Positions 42,368-51,126 of a stretch of 64,000 nt of DNA are shown here, one piece after another. Numbering within the stretch: the stretch's first letter is position 1; each line of letters opens with the position of its first letter. Under the pieces are notes generated by a model. It had not been told where the DNA came from, ran no database searches, and saw nothing but the letters and a program-made list of their open reading frames with translations. The translations under genes and the position numbers were made by a program. The stretch is taken from the NCBI GenBank assembly GCA_020632695.1, contig JACKFB010000018.1:1-64000 (forward strand). The letters are read 5' to 3'. This DNA is from Deltaproteobacteria bacterium (lineage in GTDB: Bacteria; Myxococcota_A; UBA9042; PHBI01; JACKFB01).

Positions 42368-42827
42368 CCTCGACGGCATCGTCGATCTCCTCGCCCGCAC
42401 CGACGCCTTCGACGATGAGGAGCGTCAGGTCGCGCGCGAGCTGGTCGAGGACGCCATCCACCGACCCGACGAGAGCGGCTACCACGCGCTCGTCGCGGTC
42501 GAGCCGAAGAGCTCGGGCGGCTCGGTGCTGGGCTACGTGCTGCACGGCCCCACCCCCATGACCGAGCACACCCACGACCTGTACTGGATCGCCGTCGACG
42601 CCACCCGTCGCGGTCAGGGCATCGGCCGCAAGCTGGTCGCCGCGCTCGACCAGACGCTGCGCGCCGAGGGGGGCCGCATCGTGCGGGTCGAGGCCAGCTC
42701 GGTCGCCGACGCGCCGGCGACGCTGGCCTTCTATCACGGCACGGGCTTCGTCGAGTGCGGCCGCATCCCGCACTTCTACGGGACCGACGACGACCTGGTC
42801 ATCTTCTACCGCGACCTGGGGGCCTGA
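42339..42827 (+). CDS. GNAT family N-acetyltransferase
   Basis: 162 residues. Complete GNAT fold: MDIRAIQSTDLDGIVDLLA at the start, DLYWIAVDATRRGQGIGRKL with the Q/RxxGxG/A acetyl-CoA pyrophosphate loop (RRGQGIG), and FYHGTGFVECGRIPHFY at the end. It overlaps the ATP-grasp gene by 29 nt and so should be co-translated. The acceptor is unknown; the pairing suggests acetylation of the ligase product or of its amino acid substrate. Confidence 0.9.
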   Translation: MDIRAIQSTDLDGIVDLLARTDAFDDEERQVARELVEDAIHRPDESGYHALVAVEPKSSGGSVLGYVLHGPTPMTEHTHDLYWIAVDATRRGQGIGRKLVAALDQTLRAEGGRIVRVEASSVADAPATLAFYHGTGFVECGRIPHFYGTDDDLVIFYRDLGA

Positions 42828-42836
42828 GCCGGGCTC

Positions 42837-42899
42837 AGGGCCTGTGTGGGGATGGCTGCGCCGATCTCGCATCGGCGTAGCCATCTTCAAGCAGGCCCT
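42837..42899. terminator. Bidirectional hairpin between convergent genes
   Basis: An inner stem GATGGCTGCGCCGAT/ATCGGCGTAGCCATC (42851-42865 and 42871-42885, one mismatch, 5-nt loop) nested in an outer pair AGGGCCTG/CAGGCCCT (42837-42844, 42892-42899). It fills the gap between the GNAT and GGDEF-EAL stops. It lacks a long T-run, but its position between convergent genes points to termination in both directions. Confidence 0.65.
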
Positions 42900-45800
42900 C
42901 AGGCGAGGTAGCGCTCGCGCCCCCGCGTGGACATGCCCGCGCGGCCGGGCAGCGGGACGGGGCGCCCGACGGCGAAGCCCTGGGCGTAGTCGACGCCCAG
43001 CCGGCGGAGCTGCTCGACGATGGCCTCGGTCTCGGCGTACTCGGCGACGGTGCGCAGCGACATCTCGTGGCCGACGTCGTTGATGGCCGAGACCATCGCG
43101 CCGTCGATGCGGCTCTCGGTGATGCCGCGCACGAAGCCGCCGTCGATCTTGAGGTAGTCGACCGCGAGCTGCTTCAGGTAGCCGAAGGAGGACAGTCCGC
43201 TGCCGAAGTCGTCGAGGGCGAAGCGGCAGCCCAGGCTGCGCATCTCGCCGATGAAGCGCACCGCCGGGCCCAGGTGCTGGACGGCGGCCGTCTCGGTGAT
43301 CTCGAAGCACACGCGGTCGCCGCTCAGCCCCGCCGACTCCAGCTCGCGGCGCACGAAGCGGGCGAGGCCGTCGTCGGTGAGGGTGTTGCCCGACAGGTTG
43401 ATGGACATCTGGGTGTTGGGGCGCTCGGCGAAGGCCTCGTGGTAGCTGCGGAACGCGGTCTGGATGACCCAGCGGTCCAGGGAGCCCATCAGGCCGTAGC
43501 GCTCGGCGGCCGGGATGAAGGCCCCCGGCGCGACGATGCCGCCGTTGGGGTCCTCGAGGCGCAGCAGCAGCTCGCAGCGGAAGTTCTCGGTGCTGTCGCG
43601 GTCCAGGGCCGCGATGGGCTGGTGCCACAGGCGGAAGCGCCCCTGCTCCAGGGCGTCCCGCAGCTCGGCGGCCTGCACCAGCTCGGCGTGGCGGCGCTTG
43701 GGATAGGCGTTGTTGGTGTCGTAGGTGTAGACCCGGTTGCGGCCCAGATCCTTGGCGGTGTAGCAGGCCACGTCGGCCTTCGAGAGCAGGCTGTCGGTGC
43801 CGTCGGCGTCGCTCTCGATGGGCACCAGGCCGATGCTGACGCCCACCTGGAAGGTGCGCTCCTGCCAGGAGAAGCGGAAGCCGCGGATGGCGGTGACGAT
43901 GGACTCGGCGATCTCGTGGGCCTTGTCCTGGGGGCAGTTGCTGAGCAGCAGGCCGAACTCGTCGCCGCCGAGGCGCGCCAGGGTGTCGCGGGAGCGGACG
44001 GCCCGGCGCAACACGTCGGTGAGCTGCTTGAGCAGCTCGTCGCCGGCGGCGTGGCCGGCGGTGTCGTTGACCAGCTTGAACTGGTCGAGGTCCAGGTAGC
44101 ACAAGGCGTGGCGTGCGCCCTGGAGCCGGGCGCTGGCGACGGCGTGGGAGAGGCGGCGCTCGAACTCGCGTCGGTTCACCAGCCCGGTCAGCGCGTCGTG
44201 CATCGCGTGGTGGGCCATCTGGCGGGCGGTCTGGCGCGCCTCGGTGACGTCCTTGAACACCAGGACGGCGCCGAGCACCTCGCCGCCCGTATTGCGGATG
44301 GGCGCGGTCGTGTACTCGATGGCGTGCTCGACCTCGTCGGTGCGCACCAGGATGCCGATGCCGGTCGACGAGGTGGGCACGGTGTCGCGCAGGCAGGTCT
44401 CGATGGGGTCGCGCAGGGGCTCGCGGGTCTTCTCGTCGAGGCAGCGCCCGAACTGGGAGAGGCGATGCCCGCGCGCCTCGTCGTTGGTCACCCCGATGAG
44501 CGACTCGGCGACGGGGTTCATGTAGTCGATGACCGCCAGGGCGTCGCTGGTGATGACGGCCTCGCCGATGGAGTCCAGCGTCACCAGCGCCCGGTCGTTG
44601 GCGTCGGCCAGCTCCCGCTCGACCCGGGTGCGCTCGTTGAACTGGTGCTCCAGGTCCGCGTTGGCCGCCGCCAGCATCGCCGCCCGCGCCTCGTCGATGG
44701 CCGCGCGCCCGGTCAGCGCCAGCAGGAAGGCGCCGAGGAAGGTCACCAGCACGACCCCGCCGCCCAGGATCAGCCAGGGCGCCAGGGCCCGCCGCGCCTC
44801 CATGAAGCCCGGCGCGGAGATGACCCGCAGCGTCCACTGCCGGCCGGCGAGCTCCACCGAGCTGGTGTAGCTGAAGGTGCCCGCGTGCGGCGCCCGGGTG
44901 CTGGCGTGGGCGAAGAGCGGGCGGCCCGGCGCGCCGCCGGTCTCGTCGACGACCCAGGCCTCGACGCCCTCGGGCCAGTGCGAGGGCAGCGCGGTGTCGG
45001 CGAAGTCATCCAGGCGGAACACGCCGGTCGCGGCGCCCCGGATGGCGAGGCGGCGCTCCTCGATGGTGGTCGGCACGGGCCCGGAATAGATGGGATAGAA
45101 GACGATGATGCCGCGGCTGCCGGGCATGCCGTCCAGCAGGCGGAGCGGCGGCGTGGCGACGGGGCGGCCGCTGTCGCGCGCGCGGGCGAAGGTGGCGTGG
45201 CGCTGCGGCTCGCTCAGCATGTCGAAGCCCAGGTAGGCGCCGCGGCCGGCCAGCGGCGCCAGGTACTCGACGATCAGATGGGGCTGGTGCCGAGGGGGCG
45301 GCGTCGTGGCCGCCGCGGTGCGGCCGCCGTGCACGGTGAACCCGGGCCAGCCGTGGGCGCGCTTGTCCTGCTCGAGCGCGGCGATGTCGTCGTCGCTGAT
45401 GAGGCGGTGCCAGCCCAGCGTGGTCGAGTCGTCGAAGCCCTCGAGCTGCGCCAGGGCGAAGCGCTCGAAGGAGGCGGCGTCGGCGGGCGGGGCCGCCGCG
45501 ACGTACTCGCCGACGGCGCGCAGGACCAGCAGGTAGCGATCCAGGCTCGCCCCGAGGGCGTCCTCGACCACGCGGGCGCGCTGGTTGAACTCCGACGCGA
45601 CGCGGCGCGTGTCCTCGGCGCGGGACTGGATGAGCAGGCTGTGGAGCGCGACGAAGGCGACGAGCACCGGCGTGGCGACGCTGGCGCGACGGCGGCGCCA
45701 GGCGGCGCGGGGCTGACCGAGGAAGCAGAGCAGGACGGGCGCCAGGATCATCACGCCGCAGGCGTCGCCCAGCCACCAGGCCAGCCAGGCCGAGGGCAGG

Positions 45801-46309
45801 GAGTCGACCGGGACCACGCGGGCGAGGGCGAGGATGGGGAGGCCCAGGGTGGGCGCGATGACGGTGGCGGCGGGGCCGGCGAGCCCGAGGAAGGCGAAGA
45901 TGTCGCGCTCGCGCGCCAGGGGCGTGGGGTAGCCGACGAAGCGCGCCACCAGGCGGGCGCCGGCGACGGCCTGGAAGGTCACGCCGGTGGCGACCGTGGC
46001 GGCGACGAGCAGCGCGCGGCCATCCGGGGCGGAGTAGCCGCTCAGCAGCGCCAGGGCGACGCCGGCAAAGGCGCCCGGCCACAGCCGGATGCCCCCGGCG
46101 AGCAGCCCGGCGAGCGCCACGCCAGCAGCGGGCCAGACGTCCGCGGGGCTCGACGGGTTCAGACCCAGCGCCAGGCCCAGCAGCGCGGCGACCCAGCAGA
46201 GCACCGCGACGCCGAGCGCTCGGACCAGCGAGCTGCTCCTCAGGGAGCTGAACGGCCCGGCGTCCGTGGCGTCGCGCGCTGAGGCGGCTGATGGGAGCAT
46301 GGATTCCAT
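42899..46309 (-). CDS. MASE1-CHASE-PAS-GGDEF-EAL c-di-GMP turnover protein
   Basis: 1136 residues. A MASE1-type membrane region of about eight helices (WPAAGVALAGLLAGG, ATVIAPTLGLPILAL) is followed by a periplasmic CHASE domain (WHRLISDDDIAALEQDKR, GIIVFYPIYSG), another helix, a PAS domain, a GGDEF domain with intact ARLGGDEFGLLL, and an EAL domain with ELLLRLED in place of EAL, plus the DDFGSGLSSFGYLK loop. Both motifs look catalytically competent, so it may make or degrade c-di-GMP depending on the periplasmic and PAS signals. The start is taken at 46309 (ATGGAATCCATG); a further Met lies three codons in. Confidence 0.92.
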   Translation of the reverse strand: MESMLPSAASARDATDAGPFSSLRSSSLVRALGVAVLCWVAALLGLALGLNPSSPADVWPAAGVALAGLLAGGIRLWPGAFAGVALALLSGYSAPDGRALLVAATVATGVTFQAVAGARLVARFVGYPTPLARERDIFAFLGLAGPAATVIAPTLGLPILALARVVPVDSLPSAWLAWWLGDACGVMILAPVLLCFLGQPRAAWRRRRASVATPVLVAFVALHSLLIQSRAEDTRRVASEFNQRARVVEDALGASLDRYLLVLRAVGEYVAAAPPADAASFERFALAQLEGFDDSTTLGWHRLISDDDIAALEQDKRAHGWPGFTVHGGRTAAATTPPPRHQPHLIVEYLAPLAGRGAYLGFDMLSEPQRHATFARARDSGRPVATPPLRLLDGMPGSRGIIVFYPIYSGPVPTTIEERRLAIRGAATGVFRLDDFADTALPSHWPEGVEAWVVDETGGAPGRPLFAHASTRAPHAGTFSYTSSVELAGRQWTLRVISAPGFMEARRALAPWLILGGGVVLVTFLGAFLLALTGRAAIDEARAAMLAAANADLEHQFNERTRVERELADANDRALVTLDSIGEAVITSDALAVIDYMNPVAESLIGVTNDEARGHRLSQFGRCLDEKTREPLRDPIETCLRDTVPTSSTGIGILVRTDEVEHAIEYTTAPIRNTGGEVLGAVLVFKDVTEARQTARQMAHHAMHDALTGLVNRREFERRLSHAVASARLQGARHALCYLDLDQFKLVNDTAGHAAGDELLKQLTDVLRRAVRSRDTLARLGGDEFGLLLSNCPQDKAHEIAESIVTAIRGFRFSWQERTFQVGVSIGLVPIESDADGTDSLLSKADVACYTAKDLGRNRVYTYDTNNAYPKRRHAELVQAAELRDALEQGRFRLWHQPIAALDRDSTENFRCELLLRLEDPNGGIVAPGAFIPAAERYGLMGSLDRWVIQTAFRSYHEAFAERPNTQMSINLSGNTLTDDGLARFVRRELESAGLSGDRVCFEITETAAVQHLGPAVRFIGEMRSLGCRFALDDFGSGLSSFGYLKQLAVDYLKIDGGFVRGITESRIDGAMVSAINDVGHEMSLRTVAEYAETEAIVEQLRRLGVDYAQGFAVGRPVPLPGRAGMSTRGRERYLA

Positions 46310-46620
46310 GGGTCGATGGAGAGCGCGGCGCCCGGCGCGGCGGCAGAGGGCGCCCCCTGACGGTGAATGACGTGAGCTTCGCCACGCCGCTTGAATGGCG
46401 CCCTGCAACCAGCTTCTCCGAAGCCCGCTGAATTGCCAGATTTCCGTTGTGTTCATTGGACACGGTCGCGATGCTCGCGTTGACTGGCATCCGTGGCCTT
46501 GCGCGGCGCGAGGCCGGGTCACCAGGCGCCTGCTGGCGTCGTCGAGGCGACGGTCTCGCCTCCGACGCGCCGGTGGTCGCGGGCTCGACCTCAGTGCCAC
46601 ATCAAGACCGGGAGCACCTC

Positions 46621-47055
46621 ATGGGAATGATGAGCGAGTTCAAGTCCTTCGCCCTGCGCGGCAACGTCGTGGACATGGCGGTCGGCGTCGTGATCGGCGG
46701 CGCGTTCGGGAAGATCGTCGCGTCCCTCGTCGCGGACATCATCACCCCCCTGATCGGGCTGCTCATCGGCGGCGTGAAGTTCACCAACTTCTTCATCGCG
46801 CTGGACGGCAAGGCGTACGCTACCCTCGACGCGGCGAAGGCGGCGGGCGTGCCCACGCTGAACCTCGGCATCTTCTTCCAGTCGGTGTTCGACTTCGTCA
46901 TCATCGCCTTCGCCATCTTCATGGCGGTCCGCGGCATCAACCGGATGCAGAGGAAGAAGGCGGAGGAGGCCGCGACGCCCGGCCCGCCGCCCGAGCCGAC
47001 GGCGCAGGAGAAGCTGCTGGCCGAGATCCGGGACCTGCTGGCGCAGCGTCCCTAG
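46621..47055 (+). CDS. mscL: Large-conductance mechanosensitive channel
   Basis: 144 residues. Highly typical MscL: SEFKSFALRGNVVDMAVGVV, IGGAFGKIVASLVADIITPLIG (pore helix TM1), a periplasmic loop, then FDFVIIAFAIFMAVRGINRMQ (TM2) and a C-terminal helical bundle ending EKLLAEIRDLLAQ. It opens under membrane tension during osmotic downshock. The ATG at 46621 follows GGGAGCACCTC; upstream in-frame starts have no similarity. The 311-nt gap to the divergent GGDEF-EAL gene shows no recognisable feature beyond a possible TTGTGT/GATGCT promoter. Confidence 0.97.
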   Translation: MGMMSEFKSFALRGNVVDMAVGVVIGGAFGKIVASLVADIITPLIGLLIGGVKFTNFFIALDGKAYATLDAAKAAGVPTLNLGIFFQSVFDFVIIAFAIFMAVRGINRMQRKKAEEAATPGPPPEPTAQEKLLAEIRDLLAQRP

Positions 47056-47121
47056 GTCGGTGCGCCTCGCTGGCGGCCCTCGTGTGGGCCGGGAGCGGGG
47101 CGCCGCAGGAGGTGATCGTCG

Positions 47122-49260
47122 GTGACTCGACTGCGCTCGGAAGAACGTCGGCTCGCCGTCGCGGCGCAGGTGTCGTGGCGGCTCGCCGACGCCGACTCGG
47201 ACACCGGCCAGCAGGTGCGCCGTGTGCTGGGCGAGGTCGCGCTCTCGCTGGCGTGCCGGCCGCGGTCGGCCTGGGCCGGCACCGTCGACGAGCTGACGGC
47301 GATCGCCGGTCCGGAGCTGCTGCCGGGGGAGTCGCGCGCCGCCATCGAGCTGGGCTGCGAGGCCGGGCTGCTGGAGGAGTTCGAGCCGGGGCGTCTTCGC
47401 TTCGCCGACACCGACACCCTGCTCTGGCTGGCCGCTCGCCGGACCGCCAGCACGGGCGACGCGCGCGAGCTCGGGCAGTACCGCCTGCGTGGGGCGCTCT
47501 TCGACGTGTTCGCGATGGCGGTGGCCGAGGTGGGCGACCCGGCGGGCATCCCCCTCGTCCGGGACCTGGCGGCGACGGGTGAGGGCGGGGTGGACCTGCT
47601 CGACCTGGCCGCGCTGCAGGCGGCCGCGGCCTGCGCCTGGGGAGCGGCTGCCGACCTCGAGCTGAGGGCCGACCTGCTCGCGCGGGCTGCCCTGTGGACG
47701 GGCGGCTCGGGGCTCCCCTTCCAGCGCGAGGTGGGCGCGGCGCTGCTGGCGGCCGAGGCGGGCGCGGAGCCCTTCGGCGCTCGCGTGCGCGCCGATCTGC
47801 TGGACTGGATCGAGGCCACCGCTCACGACCTGTCGCACCCGGGCCTCTCCTCACACCCGGTGCTCCTGGAGATGCTCGAGGCCCACCTGATGGCCCTGGT
47901 GGCTGGGGAGACGGCCGATCCGCCCCGGTGGGCCGAGCTGGCCATCTGGCTCGGCTCCCTGGCGCCCGTCGCCTATCGGGCGGTCTGCGCCACCACCGAG
48001 CCCTGGATGGCTCGCAACGAGGTGCTGCTGCGCGTGGCACGGGAGCAGGGGCTGGGCAGCCAGCCGCGCGCCCTCAGCCTGCTCGCCGCGGTGAGCAGCC
48101 GTCGCGGCGATGTGCAGGCGCTGGTTCGTGACGTGCTCTCTCACGCGCTGGGCGCCGAGGACCGGCTGGCGACCGAGCGGGCGGTGGTGGTGGCGGAGGC
48201 GGTGGCCGACTGGGAGGAGCTGCCCGGGCCGGTCGCGGACGCGCTCGGGGAGCTGATGGTGGGCGAGGTGACGCCGGCGGTGCGGCTGGCGGTGGCCGCC
48301 CCGCTCGCCGCCCACCCGGATGCCCTGGCCGAGCGGCGGCTCTCCATCGTGGGGATCCTGCACCGCGGTATCGAGGAGGAGGACCCCATCGCCCGTGCGG
48401 GCATCGTGGGCGCCGCGCTCTCGCTGGGCTCGGTCTGGCCCGACCTCGCCGCGATGACGGTGGATCTCTTCGCCGACGGCGTGGCCGCCGACGCGCTGCC
48501 GAAGGCCCTCGCCGCGGCGCTCTGCCACCACCCGGCGCCGGTGGCCGGCCTGGCCGAGCTGCTGGCGCTGCACGACTCCCCGCTGGTCCGCACCGCGCTC
48601 ATAGGCCTGCTCGAAGCGAGCGAGGCGCAGCTCATCGACGGGGTGTCCCAGGGCGTGCATCGGCGCGCCCCCCAACCCGCGCAGGTCACCCGCGAGGCCC
48701 TGGTCCGCCTGCTCCAGCCCCTGGCCTTCGATCTGCACATGCCGGAGCTGGCCGCTCGCGCGGCGACGCTGATGGGGTGGTTCGGGCGCGGGGACGCCGC
48801 CATGGCCCAGCGCCTCTTCGACGTGCGCGCGCCCATGCACCCGGGCCCCGCCCGCGACGGCTTCGGGCTGGCGCTCGGGGCCGTCGGCTGCGTGCAGAGC
48901 GCGATCGTCGAGGATCTGGCCCGCGATCTCGCCGTCGGCCCGCCTGCCTCGGTCACCGCCGCGGCGCAGGCCCTGCGATGGCTGGTCCAGGACGCCAGCA
49001 GCGCCGCCCTCGTCGAGCGCTGGGTGAGCCCGGCCCTGGCCAGGGCCGGCCGGGAGCCCCACTGCCGCCTCGCGCTGATGCGGCTGGCGCGTCACATCGC
49101 GATGGCTCCCCTGACCGACGGGGCCACCACCCCGCCAGCAGCGACCGACCGCCTGTCACCGCTGGGAACGCTGGCGTCGGCCTCCCTGGTCGCGCGCGCT
49201 TCGGCGGCGCCTAGGGCCCCTGAACCGGATCATGCGCTTCCGCGCGGGCCAGCCCACTGA
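47122..49260 (+). CDS. Helical-repeat protein resembling a NACHT NTPase C-terminal half
   Basis: 712 residues, almost all alpha-helical, with no signal peptide. The first ~120 residues (SWRLADADSDTGQQVRRVLG, ELGCEAGLLEEFEPGRLRFA, then TDTLLWLAARR) look like the winged-helix and F-x-H/D-x-x-x-x-x-L-A-A-R segment that follows the ATPase in NACHT/STAND proteins; the rest is a HEAT-like solenoid. No Walker A or B motif is present, so the NTPase part is missing. The GTG follows a strong AGGAGGTG site 66 nt after mscL. The 3' end overlaps the convergent SulP gene by 50 nt. Function unknown. Confidence 0.72.
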   Translation: MTRLRSEERRLAVAAQVSWRLADADSDTGQQVRRVLGEVALSLACRPRSAWAGTVDELTAIAGPELLPGESRAAIELGCEAGLLEEFEPGRLRFADTDTLLWLAARRTASTGDARELGQYRLRGALFDVFAMAVAEVGDPAGIPLVRDLAATGEGGVDLLDLAALQAAAACAWGAAADLELRADLLARAALWTGGSGLPFQREVGAALLAAEAGAEPFGARVRADLLDWIEATAHDLSHPGLSSHPVLLEMLEAHLMALVAGETADPPRWAELAIWLGSLAPVAYRAVCATTEPWMARNEVLLRVAREQGLGSQPRALSLLAAVSSRRGDVQALVRDVLSHALGAEDRLATERAVVVAEAVADWEELPGPVADALGELMVGEVTPAVRLAVAAPLAAHPDALAERRLSIVGILHRGIEEEDPIARAGIVGAALSLGSVWPDLAAMTVDLFADGVAADALPKALAAALCHHPAPVAGLAELLALHDSPLVRTALIGLLEASEAQLIDGVSQGVHRRAPQPAQVTREALVRLLQPLAFDLHMPELAARAATLMGWFGRGDAAMAQRLFDVRAPMHPGPARDGFGLALGAVGCVQSAIVEDLARDLAVGPPASVTAAAQALRWLVQDASSAALVERWVSPALARAGREPHCRLALMRLARHIAMAPLTDGATTPPAATDRLSPLGTLASASLVARASAAPRAPEPDHALPRGPAH

Positions 49261-50995
49261 CCAGCTTCAACGCGGCCTCCACGTCCGGGCAGAAGGCCAG
49301 GCGACCGGGCTCCTCACGCCAGCCGGCGCGGGTGAGGGCGGCGGCCGGCTGAGGGCAGAGCCCGGCGAGGATGACCAGCACGCCGGCGTGCTCGAGGCGG
49401 CGGAGCGCCGACTGGAGGTTCACGATGCCGGTGGCGTCCATCGCCGGCACTGCGCTCACGTCCAGGATGAGCGAGCGCTCGTCGCCCTGACCGATGGACG
49501 CCAGCGCGCTGGTGGCCTTGTGGGCGGCGCCGAAGAAGAGCGGGCCGGCGATCTCGTAGATGTGGACGCCCGCCGGCAGCGGGCCGCGGGGGGCGGCCTC
49601 CTCGGGGTCGACCAGCCGGGCGCCGGAGACGGCGATCATGCGGTGCATGAAGAGGAAGGACGCCAGCACCAGGCCGACGGCGATGGCGGCGACCATGTCG
49701 ACGAGCACCGTCAGGGCGAAGCAGACGAGCTGCACGGCGATGTCGCTGCGGGGGGCCGTGCGGAGGACGTGGGTGAAGTGGCCGATCTCGCTCATGTTCC
49801 ACGCGACCAGCAGCAGGAGGGCGGCCAGGGACGCCATCGGGAGCCGGCCGAGCAGGGGGGCCAGCACGAGGACCGCCGCCAGGACGGCGGCGGCGTGCAC
49901 GACGGCGGCGACCGGCGAGCGCGCGCCGGCGCGGATGTTGGTGGCGGTGCGTGCGATGGCGCCGGTGGCGGCGATGCCGCCGAAGAACGGCGCGACGACG
50001 TTGCCGACGCCCTGGGCGACCAGCTCGGCGTCCGGGTCGTGCTTGCGGCCGGTCATGCCGTCGGCGATGACGGCCGAGAGCAGCGACTCGATGGCGCCGA
50101 GCATGGCGATGGCCAGGGCCGGGCCGGCCAGGGAGCGCAAGAGCGCGACGTCGAGGACCAGGGGGCGGCCGTCGGCGCCGGGGAGATGCCAGGGGGCGAG
50201 CGGAAGCGGTGGGAGGCGCGGGATGCCGTGCCCGGTGACGCCGTCGATGGTGAAGGTGAAGCGCGAGTCGAGGGTGGCGACCTCCAGGCCCGGGGCGAAG
50301 GCGCGGAGCAGCTCGGCGGCGGCGACGCCGGCCAGCAGGCCCACCAGCGGCGCCGGCACGCGGCGGGAGACGCGGGGCCACGCCAGAAGCGTCGCCAGGG
50401 TGAGAGCGCCGACGGCCAGGTCGGGCAGGTGGGTGGCCGGCAGGGCCATGGCGATGGCGGTGGCCTTGCCGAGCCAGTCCTCGGGCAGGTGCGCGATGGG
50501 CAGACCGAGGAAGTCCTTGAGCTGGATGGTGGCGATGACCACGGCGATGCCGGCGGTGAAGCCGGTGGTGACGGGGTAGGGGACGAACTGGACGAGCTGT
50601 CCCAGGCGGGCCAACCCCATGGCGATGAGGATGAGCCCGGCCATGAGGCCGGCGACCAGGAGGCCGCCGATGCCGAACTGGCTGACGATGGGCGCCAGGA
50701 TGACGACGAAGGCGGCGGTGGGACCGGAGACCTGCACGCGGGAGCCGCCGAGCAGGGCGATGGTGAAGCCGCCGATGATGGCCGTGTAGAGGCCGTGCTG
50801 GGGCGGCACGCCGGTCGCGACGGCCAGGGCCATCGAGAGCGGGAGTGCGACCACGCCGACGACGAGGCCGGCGAGGACGTCGGCGCGGAACGCGGCGCCA
50901 TCGTAGCCCTCGCGCAGGACTGCGCGCAGCGCGGTGGCGACCGGGAGGGCGGCGAGGCCGCGCCCCGTGGCGAGGGGACCGTTGGTGGCACCCAT
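49211..50995 (-). CDS. SulP family anion transporter with STAS domain
   Basis: 594 residues. The membrane part (14 TM-type SLC26 fold) begins FRADVLAGLVVGVVALPLSMALAVA and contains GPTAAFVVILAP and the family segment DGMTGRKHDPDAELVAQGVGN. The C-terminal STAS domain runs from about residue 465 (VHIYEIAGPLFFGAAHKATS, VSAVPAMDATGIVNLQSAL). Relatives transport dicarboxylates (DauA), bicarbonate (BicA) or sulfate; DauA-like is likely but not certain. It is not linked to carbonic anhydrase or sulfate genes here. Confidence 0.92.
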   Translation of the reverse strand: MGATNGPLATGRGLAALPVATALRAVLREGYDGAAFRADVLAGLVVGVVALPLSMALAVATGVPPQHGLYTAIIGGFTIALLGGSRVQVSGPTAAFVVILAPIVSQFGIGGLLVAGLMAGLILIAMGLARLGQLVQFVPYPVTTGFTAGIAVVIATIQLKDFLGLPIAHLPEDWLGKATAIAMALPATHLPDLAVGALTLATLLAWPRVSRRVPAPLVGLLAGVAAAELLRAFAPGLEVATLDSRFTFTIDGVTGHGIPRLPPLPLAPWHLPGADGRPLVLDVALLRSLAGPALAIAMLGAIESLLSAVIADGMTGRKHDPDAELVAQGVGNVVAPFFGGIAATGAIARTATNIRAGARSPVAAVVHAAAVLAAVLVLAPLLGRLPMASLAALLLLVAWNMSEIGHFTHVLRTAPRSDIAVQLVCFALTVLVDMVAAIAVGLVLASFLFMHRMIAVSGARLVDPEEAAPRGPLPAGVHIYEIAGPLFFGAAHKATSALASIGQGDERSLILDVSAVPAMDATGIVNLQSALRRLEHAGVLVILAGLCPQPAAALTRAGWREEPGRLAFCPDVEAALKLVSGLARAEAHDPVQGP

Positions 50996-51126
50996 GCTTG
51001 CCCCGAGGTCTCGAGCGTGAGGGGCCGGGGCCCGGTGGCCCCAGCGCGCGGAATATGGAGCAGCGGCGGTGGGGTCGCAAGCGAAAGCGGCGCCGGCGCC
51101 AAGACGCCGCGCGCGGCGAGAGGGCG

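Noticed and set aside
46310..46620. Possible small gene in the gap upstream of mscL
   Set aside because: Short frames lack ribosome sites and similarity; a weak TTGTGT/GATGCT promoter is the only feature seen.
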